From NCBI GenBank assembly GCA_964565705.1, contig CAZMGD010000129.1, forward strand, positions 1 to 10,275: a stretch of DNA of 10,275 nucleotides, in the 5' to 3' direction. Source of the DNA: CAZMGD01 sp964565705. GTDB lineage: Bacteria > Actinomycetota > Acidimicrobiia > Acidimicrobiales > Ilumatobacteraceae. Position numbers and translations under genes: made by a program. Positions 5,797-10,275 of this stretch are shown here, in pieces. Position 1 is the stretch's first letter; each line of letters begins with the position of its first letter. The notes beneath the pieces are model-generated. The model was not told where the DNA came from, made no database searches, and worked only from the letters and a program-made list of their open reading frames with translations.

Positions 5797-6276
5797 TCAA
5801 CACGTCTCGTCGAGGCGGGCTGCCGCGCCCTCGGCCCGCATCAGCCAGTCGACGAGCGACCAGACGACCGCGAGCTGCGGATCGGCAGCGAGGTTCTCCT
5901 CGAACGACACGCCGTGCAACGGCACGAAGCGGAACGGCTGGCCGCTCGTCAACGTCGCCCGGACCTGGTTCTCCGAGCCGGACAGCAGCGCCCGGCGGGT
6001 GGAACCCGACGTCCACACCGCGGCGTTGCCGATGTCGTGCGGGAACAGGTTGCGGGCCGACCCGACCAGGGCACCCCGGCGATCGGTCGCCTGGAGGATC
6101 AGGCGAACAGAGGTCAGACCGAGCACGTACGTGCGGTAGTGGAGCGACGCGACCTCACCGGCGCGGCAGACCGCCAGCTTGGTCTCCGACGGGTGGATGC
6201 GAGATCGGAGCCAGTCGGTCAGGTTGTCGTTGTCGTCGTTCACTCGATTGCCGATCTGATGGTCGAACACGCCCAC
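5797..6276 (-). CDS. Conserved-looking hypothetical protein, possible PH-like fold
   Basis: With GTG at 6276 this encodes 159 aa. The start is chosen because GAAAGGGGA (6292-6284) lies 7 nt upstream; a second GTG two codons in (6270) is possible, and the longer frame up to 6441 only shadows the dehydrogenase. I do not recognise the family with confidence. The protein is soluble, with no signal peptide or membrane helix. It has an acidic N-terminus (NRVNDDNDNLTDWLRSRI, 10-27) and a core with YVLGLTSVRLILQATDRRG (50-68), then ARNLFPHDIGNAAVWTSG (74-91), which resembles the 'LTxxRLI...dRrG...dI' pattern of bacterial PH-like domains. The C-terminal part is FRFVPLHGVSFEENLA...LVDWLMRAEG. It follows the acyl-CoA dehydrogenase by 52 bp on the same strand. 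Its stop touches the gap 2 repeat. Confidence 0.75.
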   Translation of the reverse strand: MGVFDHQIGNRVNDDNDNLTDWLRSRIHPSETKLAVCRAGEVASLHYRTYVLGLTSVRLILQATDRRGALVGSARNLFPHDIGNAAVWTSGSTRRALLSGSENQVRATLTSGQPFRFVPLHGVSFEENLAADPQLAVVWSLVDWLMRAEGAAARLDETC

Positions 6277-6322
6277 GGTGCCGGTCCCCTTTCGTCTGGG
6301 GCCACAGACGACGGCGGCACCG
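6276..6322 (-). promoter_or_regulatory. Nested hairpin between the dehydrogenase and the 159-aa gene
   Basis: An outer 8-bp perfect inverted repeat CGGTGCCG (6276-6283) / CGGCACCG (6315-6322) encloses an inner 7-bp one TCGTCTG (6292-6298) / CAGACGA (6305-6311) with a 6-nt loop. The Shine-Dalgarno of the downstream gene (6292-6284) lies in the bulge between the arms, and the outer arm touches its GTG. It could attenuate transcription after the dehydrogenase or mask initiation of the 159-aa gene. No T-run follows. Confidence 0.4.
6284..6292 (-). promoter_or_regulatory. Ribosome binding site of the 159-aa gene
   Basis: On the minus strand GAAAGGGGA precedes the GTG at 6276 by 7 nt, the best Shine-Dalgarno for any start in this frame. 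Confidence 0.6.
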
Positions 6323-6328
6323 GTCCGG

Positions 6329-7582
6329 CTACACGTTCTTCGGGAGGTCCTTGAACGCGACGCCCTTGAGGCCGCCCGGTTCCTTGGGGAGGCCGAGCCC
6401 TCGCTCGCTGATGATGTTGCGCTGGATCTGGTCGCTGCCACCGTAGATCGACGGGCCCGGGGAGAACACGGTCATCTCCTGGATCGCCCCGCCCGACAGG
6501 GCGTCAGGTCCCCACAGCGTGCCTTCGGCGCCGATGATGTGGTTGGCGATGTCACGGGTGTGGCGCAGCGTGATGTTGCCGAGCAGCTTGGCCAGGTTCG
6601 GCTCGACGCCGGTGCTGCGCTGCTTGGAACGGGCCCGGGCCACGTTCCAGCGGTTGAGCTGGCTGAGCGTGTAGATCTCGGCGAGTCCCTGGCGCACGAC
6701 CGGGTCGGTGTCGAGACCCCGGTCGGCGGCCAGCGCACGCAGCATCGAGAGCGTGTCGCTGCCGACCCCGGTGGCCGCCTCGACCGCGTCCTCGCTCTTC
6801 AGCAGGTCGCCGGCGCGCTTGTCGAACTGGTTGGTGACCGAACCCGGCATCACCGTCGCGAGCGCCGCACCGCCCGAGCTGCCGAGCGACGCTCGCTCCA
6901 CCGCGAGCGTCGTGTTGGCGACCGCCCAGCCGTTGTTGAGACCACCGATCAGGTTGACGACGGGCACGCGCGCCTCGTCGATGAAGACCTCGTTGAACAT
7001 CGCTCGACCGGTCATCTCCCGCAACGGGCGGACGTCGACGCCGGGTTGGTGCATGTCGAACGCGAAGTACGAGATGCCAGCGTGCTTCGTGGCGTCAGGG
7101 TCGGTGCGGGCCAGCAGCATGCCCCAGTCGGCGACCTGCCCGCCGGACGTCCAGACCTTCTGCCCGGTGATCACGTACTCGTCACCGTCGAGCTCCGCCT
7201 TGCACTGCAGCCCGGCGAGGTCGCTGCCGGCCGCCGGCTCGCTGAACAGCTGGCACCAGGCGTCGGTGCCGTCGAGGATCCGGGGGATGAACGTCGACTT
7301 CTGGTGGTCGTCGCCGTGCACCGCGATCGTCGGCGCGGCGAGCATCACACCGAGACCCCCGGGGGGCCCGACGACCTGGTGGGCGGCGAGCTCGCGGCTC
7401 ACCACCTGCGACAGGTCGCGGGGGTAGCCGCGGCCGCCACAGTCCTCGGGCAGCATCGGGTGGGCGTAGCCGGAGGCGGCGAGTCGCTTCCACCACTCGC
7501 CGAGCGTCAGGTCGGGATCCCACGCGCCCTCGACCCAGTCGGCGACTTCCTTGCGAACCTGCTCGGCGGTGAGTTCGGTCAT
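6329..7582 (-). CDS. Acyl-CoA dehydrogenase (FadE-type)
   Basis: This 417-aa flavoprotein oxidises acyl-CoA to trans-2-enoyl-CoA using FAD. The N-terminal helical domain begins EWWKRLAASGYAHPMLPEDCGGRG (29-52). FAD and substrate signature one is CQLFSEPAAGSDLAGL (110-125), and the second is GQKVWTSGG (140-148). The C-terminal FAD-contact segment is IIGAEGTLWG...PSIYGGSDQIQRNIISERGLGLP. The usual catalytic Glu of medium-chain enzymes (YEGT) is Gly381 here (YGGS). Glu229 in TLAVERASLG occupies roughly the helix-G position used by isovaleryl- and long-chain acyl-CoA dehydrogenases, so activity is likely retained (inference). Length is slightly above the common 380-400 aa. The ATG at 7582 is preceded by TAACCT with 7 nt between, suggesting a leaderless message. 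It is divergent from the HMGS-like/thiolase pair. Confidence 0.95.
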   Translation of the reverse strand: MTELTAEQVRKEVADWVEGAWDPDLTLGEWWKRLAASGYAHPMLPEDCGGRGYPRDLSQVVSRELAAHQVVGPPGGLGVMLAAPTIAVHGDDHQKSTFIPRILDGTDAWCQLFSEPAAGSDLAGLQCKAELDGDEYVITGQKVWTSGGQVADWGMLLARTDPDATKHAGISYFAFDMHQPGVDVRPLREMTGRAMFNEVFIDEARVPVVNLIGGLNNGWAVANTTLAVERASLGSSGGAALATVMPGSVTNQFDKRAGDLLKSEDAVEAATGVGSDTLSMLRALAADRGLDTDPVVRQGLAEIYTLSQLNRWNVARARSKQRSTGVEPNLAKLLGNITLRHTRDIANHIIGAEGTLWGPDALSGGAIQEMTVFSPGPSIYGGSDQIQRNIISERGLGLPKEPGGLKGVAFKDLPKNV

Positions 7583-7589
7583 GTGACGC

Positions 7590-7595
7590 AGGTTA
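7590..7595 (-). promoter_or_regulatory. Candidate -10 element of the acyl-CoA dehydrogenase gene
   Basis: Minus-strand TAACCT is followed by 7 nt and the ATG at 7582, consistent with a leaderless transcript. No clear -35 hexamer is seen. A weak TACC/GGTA dyad (7608-7611, 7616-7619) lies just upstream. Confidence 0.5.
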
Positions 7596-7640
7596 CAAAG
7601 CGGGTGTTACCGAGTGGTAGCCGAGGGCTGGCCACCGGTT

Positions 7641-7657
7641 TCTGACGACCCGTCAGA
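7641..7657. promoter_or_regulatory. 17-bp palindrome, candidate TetR-type operator
   Basis: TCTGACGACCCGTCAGA has perfect 7-bp arms around a 3-bp centre. It sits directly upstream of the -10 element (7658-7663) of the plus-strand operon, where a bound dimer would block RNA polymerase. It also lies in the 88-bp region shared with the divergent dehydrogenase. TetR-family repressors sensing acyl-CoAs commonly use operators of this size. No regulator gene is in the window, so the binding protein is unknown. Confidence 0.6.
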
Positions 7658-7663
7658 TACCAT
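7658..7663 (+). promoter_or_regulatory. Candidate -10 element of the HMGS-like/thiolase operon
   Basis: TACCAT is followed by 7 nt (CGCCCCC) and then the ATG at 7671. There is no Shine-Dalgarno, so the message is probably leaderless. The element directly abuts the 17-bp palindrome. Confidence 0.55.
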
Positions 7664-7670
7664 CGCCCCC

Positions 7671-9101
7671 ATGAAGGGGATCATCTCGTGGGGCGTCTAC
7701 CTGCCCTACCGACGGCTCGACCGCTCGACGATCGCGGCCGTGGCCGGTCAGGGCGGCGGCAAGGGTACTCGCACCGTGGCGTCCTTCGACGAGGATCCCG
7801 TGACCCTCGCCGTCGAGGCGGGACGCCTGGCGCTGCGACCGGTGCCGGCGGCGCACCCGCAGCAGCTGCTGTTCGGCGCGATCTCGCCGGCCTACGCCGA
7901 CAAGACCAACGCCACGGTGGTGCACGCCGCGCTGCGCCTCGACGACGACGCGCCGGCGTTCGACCTCGGGCTGTCGGCGCGCTCGGCGCTCGGCGGTGTG
8001 CTGCTCGGCCTGGCCGGCGGCGCGACCACGCTGGTGACCGCGGGCGACATCCGCTACGGCCTGCCGGGCTCGGCTGAGGAGGCCAACGGCGGCGACGCCG
8101 GTGCGGCCGTCCTCGTCGGCGAGGACTCAGCCGACGCGCCGGTCGTGGCCGAGCTGCTCGCCACCGCGAGCGTCACCGCCGAGTTCGTGGAGCGCTGGCG
8201 CACACCCGGCGACTTCCGCACCAAGACGTGGGACGACAAGTTCTCCGAGGTCAGCTACACGCCGCTCGGGCAGCGGGTGTGGAAGGAAGCCCTGGCGAAG
8301 GCAGGCGTCGAGGCATCCGCCGTCGACTTGGTGGCGGTCAGCGCCCCGACCACCCGGGTCGGCAACGCCGTGGCCGGCAAGCTCGGCGCGGCCAAGGTGG
8401 TCGACACGTTCGCCACGACCGTCGGCCTCACCGGTGCCGCGCAGCCGCTGCTGGTGCTCGGCGCGCTCCTGGAGCAGGCGATCGCCGAAGGGGCGTCGAC
8501 CATCGCCCTCGTCAGCGTCGCCGACGGCGCCGACGCGATCGTGCTGCGCCTCACCCCGGCCGCGGCGGCGTTCCGCCCCGCCCGGCCGCTCACCGAGCAG
8601 GCCACGGGCGGCGCTCCTCTGGCGTACGGGAAGTTCCTCGCCTGGCGCGGGCAGCTCACGATCGAACCGCCGCGCCGGCCCGAGCCGACGCGCATCTCGG
8701 CAACGGTCGCCGCCCGGACCCACGACTGGAAGTTCGGGTTCGTGGCGTCGCGCGATCGGGAGACCGGCATGGTGCACATGCCACCGGCTCGCGTCTCCGC
8801 CGACGGCCTGCGCACCGACGAGATGGATGCGGCGCCGATGGCCGACGTGCAGGGCACGATCGCCACGTTCACGGTCGATCGCCTGGCCTACAGCCCGAGC
8901 CCCCCGATCGTGTTCGCCGTGGTCGACTTCGACGGTGGCGGTCGCCTCCCGGTCGAGCTCACCGACACCGACGCGTCCGAGGTCGCCATCGGCGGCCGCG
9001 TGGAGATGACGTTCCGTCTGCTGTTCACCGCCGACGGTCTGCCCAACTACTTCTGGAAGGGCCGGCTGGTGCGCACCCCGTCCGCCGGCGAGGAGGCCTG
9101 A
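7671..9101 (+). CDS. HMG-CoA-synthase-like domain fused to an OB-fold (DUF35) domain, cysteine-free
   Basis: This 476-aa protein joins a thiolase-fold region resembling 3-hydroxy-3-methylglutaryl-CoA synthase (about 1-330; opening MKGIISWGVYLPYRRL, then FDEDPVTLAVEAGRLAL) to a C-terminal DUF35/OB-fold region (about 345-470; DWKFGFVASRDRETGMVHMP, then VQGTIATFTVDRLAYSPSPPIVFAVVDFDGGGRLPVEL in parts). It contains no cysteine at all. The nucleophile position, in FDLGLSARSALGG (97-109), has no Cys, and the Cys4 zinc ribbon normally preceding the OB fold (around 359-382) is absent. It is therefore probably not an HMG-CoA synthase but a non-catalytic partner or CoA-ester-channelling scaffold for the thiolase that follows 3 bp later. 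Related complexes are known: the archaeal thiolase/HMGCS/DUF35 assembly, PhlABC, and Ltp2-ChsH2 DUF35. The ATG is set by the leaderless promoter. Confidence 0.85.
   Translation: MKGIISWGVYLPYRRLDRSTIAAVAGQGGGKGTRTVASFDEDPVTLAVEAGRLALRPVPAAHPQQLLFGAISPAYADKTNATVVHAALRLDDDAPAFDLGLSARSALGGVLLGLAGGATTLVTAGDIRYGLPGSAEEANGGDAGAAVLVGEDSADAPVVAELLATASVTAEFVERWRTPGDFRTKTWDDKFSEVSYTPLGQRVWKEALAKAGVEASAVDLVAVSAPTTRVGNAVAGKLGAAKVVDTFATTVGLTGAAQPLLVLGALLEQAIAEGASTIALVSVADGADAIVLRLTPAAAAFRPARPLTEQATGGAPLAYGKFLAWRGQLTIEPPRRPEPTRISATVAARTHDWKFGFVASRDRETGMVHMPPARVSADGLRTDEMDAAPMADVQGTIATFTVDRLAYSPSPPIVFAVVDFDGGGRLPVELTDTDASEVAIGGRVEMTFRLLFTADGLPNYFWKGRLVRTPSAGEEA
9090..9096 (+). promoter_or_regulatory. Ribosome binding site of the thiolase gene
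   Basis: GAGGAGG lies in the last codons of the upstream gene, 8 nt before the ATG at 9105. This supports co-translation of the pair. Confidence 0.75.
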
Positions 9102-9104
9102 GTC

Positions 9105-10275
9105 ATGGCATCGCACGGCATCAAGGATCGCGTCGCGATCATCGGGATGGGCTGCACGCCCTTCGTCGAGAACTGGGGCGCCGGGCTCGACGACATGATC
9201 GTCGACGCCGCCAACTCGGCCTATGCCGCCGCCAACGTGGCCAAGGCCGACGTCGACGCGTACTGGCTCGGTACCGCCAACGGCGGGATGAGCGGCATCA
9301 CGCTCGCGCGCCCGCTGCAGCTCGTCGACAAGCCGGTCACCCGAGTGGAGAACTACTGCGCGACCGGCTCGGAGGCGCTGCGCCAGGCCGCGTACGCCGT
9401 GGCCTCGGGCGCCTATGACGTGGCGATGGCGCTCGGCGCCGAGAAGACCAAGGACGGCGGGTTCCAGGGCCTCAACGCCGCGGCGCCGCCCAACGACGGC
9501 ACCGGCCGCACGCTGACCGCGGCGGCGATGTTCTCGATGGTCGCGCCCGCCTACGCCCACCGCTACGGCGTGCCGCTCGAGCAGGTCCGCGAGGCGATGG
9601 CCCGCGTGGCCTGGAAGAACCACTACAACGGGGCCCGCAACCCCCGGGCCCAGTTCCGCAAGGAAGTCTCGATCGAGACGATCAACAAGTCGCCACGCGT
9701 GGCCGGCGACCTCGGCGTGTTCGACTGCGCCGGCGTCGCCGACGGCTCGGCGGCGGCGATCGTGTGCCGTGCGGAGGACGCCCACAAGTACACGGACAAG
9801 CCGCTGTACGTGAAGGCGCTGAGCTTCATCGCCGGCAACGGCTCGGGCCTCATCGACCCCAAGTACGACTACACGCACTTCCCGGAGATCGGCGCCTGCG
9901 TGCGCGACGCTTACCAGCAGGCCGGCATCGTCGATCCGCGCAAGGAGATCGCGCTCGCCGAGGTGCACGACTGCTTCACGATCACCGAGCTGGTGCTGAT
10001 GGAGGAGATGGGCTTCAGCAAGCGTGGCGAGGCCTGGCGTGACGCGCTCGACGGCGTGTTCGACCTCGCCGGTGAGCTGCCGGTCAACCCCGACGGCGGC
10101 CTCAAGTCCTTCGGCCACCCGGTCGGCGCGTCCGGCCTGCGGATGATGTTCGAGGCCTGGCTGCAGCTCCGCCACGAGGCTCCGGCCGACCGCCAGATCG
10201 AGACCGACAAGTCGCTGGCGCTGACCCACAACCTCGGCGGCTACCCCGGCGAGATGGTCAGCTTCGTCAGCATCC
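9105..10275 (+). CDS. SCP-x-type thiolase / acetyl-CoA acetyltransferase-like, 3' end outside window
   Basis: The frame is open from ATG 9105 to the window edge (390 complete codons), so only the very C-terminus and stop are missing; family length is about 390-400 aa. It is a lipid-transfer/SCP-x-type thiolase that cleaves or forms 3-ketoacyl-CoA. Catalytic residues look complete: Cys85 in ENYCATGSEAL (82-92) as nucleophile, His288 and Cys290 in EVHDCFTITEL (286-296), and His338 in GGLKSFGHPVGASG (331-344). FRKEVSIETINKSPRVAGDL (184-203, key residues) and FDCAGVADGSAAAIV are also typical. It starts 3 bp after the HMGS-like/OB-fold gene with a strong Shine-Dalgarno, so the two products are probably made in step and interact. 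A retro-aldolase role as in Ltp2 is less likely because the Cys/His set of true thiolases is present. Substrate unknown. Confidence 0.94.
   Translation, partial: MASHGIKDRVAIIGMGCTPFVENWGAGLDDMIVDAANSAYAAANVAKADVDAYWLGTANGGMSGITLARPLQLVDKPVTRVENYCATGSEALRQAAYAVASGAYDVAMALGAEKTKDGGFQGLNAAAPPNDGTGRTLTAAAMFSMVAPAYAHRYGVPLEQVREAMARVAWKNHYNGARNPRAQFRKEVSIETINKSPRVAGDLGVFDCAGVADGSAAAIVCRAEDAHKYTDKPLYVKALSFIAGNGSGLIDPKYDYTHFPEIGACVRDAYQQAGIVDPRKEIALAEVHDCFTITELVLMEEMGFSKRGEAWRDALDGVFDLAGELPVNPDGGLKSFGHPVGASGLRMMFEAWLQLRHEAPADRQIETDKSLALTHNLGGYPGEMVSFVSI

Noticed and set aside
5797..6441. The 214-aa extended version of the hypothetical gene
   Set aside because: The first 55 residues are Ser/Arg-rich shadow of the dehydrogenase C-terminus. 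The GTG at 6276 has a good Shine-Dalgarno and begins the globular part.
8127..10229. A 700-codon minus-strand open frame opposite the HMGS-like and thiolase genes
   Set aside because: High-GC antisense shadow: no domain pattern, His/Arg/Val/Gly-rich, while both plus-strand genes have full family signatures.
6329..10275. Naming the cluster as a cholesterol side-chain (igr-like) operon
   Set aside because: The ingredients (dehydrogenase, DUF35, thiolase, P450, MaoC) are similar, but gene order differs, the OB fold is fused to an HMGS-like domain, and the thiolase keeps the full Cys/His set. The substrate cannot be claimed.

Overview
This window looks like the chromosome of a high-GC actinobacterium. 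Acidimicrobiia (Ilumatobacter-like marine or freshwater lineages) is my best guess, from codon bias, protein style and leaderless-looking promoters, but the taxonomy is inference. It is a draft scaffold: two runs of exactly 100 N (1289-1388 and 5665-5764) are assembly gaps of probably unknown true size, and both lie against copies of a short GC-rich repeat (core GCGCAGCGAGC).

Layout. (i) 1-1255, plus strand: the 3' part of an FMN-dependent nitronate monooxygenase-like oxidoreductase, overlapping a complete MaoC-type (R)-specific enoyl-CoA hydratase (ATGA overlap). (ii) Gap 1 and its repeats, then on the plus strand an MFS transporter (1440-2708) preceded by a possible 17-codon repeat-encoded leader ORF, and a small coiled-coil/one-helix membrane protein (2764-3051). 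(iii) A 126-bp convergent intergenic region with alternating inverted repeats. (iv) Minus strand, transcribed leftward from gap 2: a class III (CaiB/BaiF) CoA-transferase (5609-4341) translationally coupled to a cytochrome P450 (4344-3178). (v) Gap 2, then minus strand: an acyl-CoA dehydrogenase (7582-6329) followed by an unrecognised 159-aa protein (6276-5797). (vi) An 88-bp divergent promoter region with a 17-bp palindrome, then on the plus strand an HMG-CoA-synthase-like/OB-fold fusion (7671-9101) and an SCP-x-type thiolase (9105 to the window edge).

Taken together, nearly all enzymes act on acyl-CoA thioesters: CoA activation or transfer (CaiB), hydroxylation (P450), dehydrogenation (ACAD), hydration (MaoC), C-C cleavage or formation (thiolase with its OB-fold partner). 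This is the toolkit of actinobacterial degradation of unusual lipids, such as branched, alicyclic or sterol-like acids. The exact substrate cannot be read from the sequence. The most unusual elements are the cysteine-free HMGS-like/OB fusion paired with a catalytically complete thiolase, the palindrome placed over its leaderless promoter, and three promoters sharing the same geometry (TANNNT, 7 nt, ATG). No tRNA, rRNA, CRISPR array or transposase was seen, and apart from the N gaps there is no gene-free stretch longer than 300 bp.
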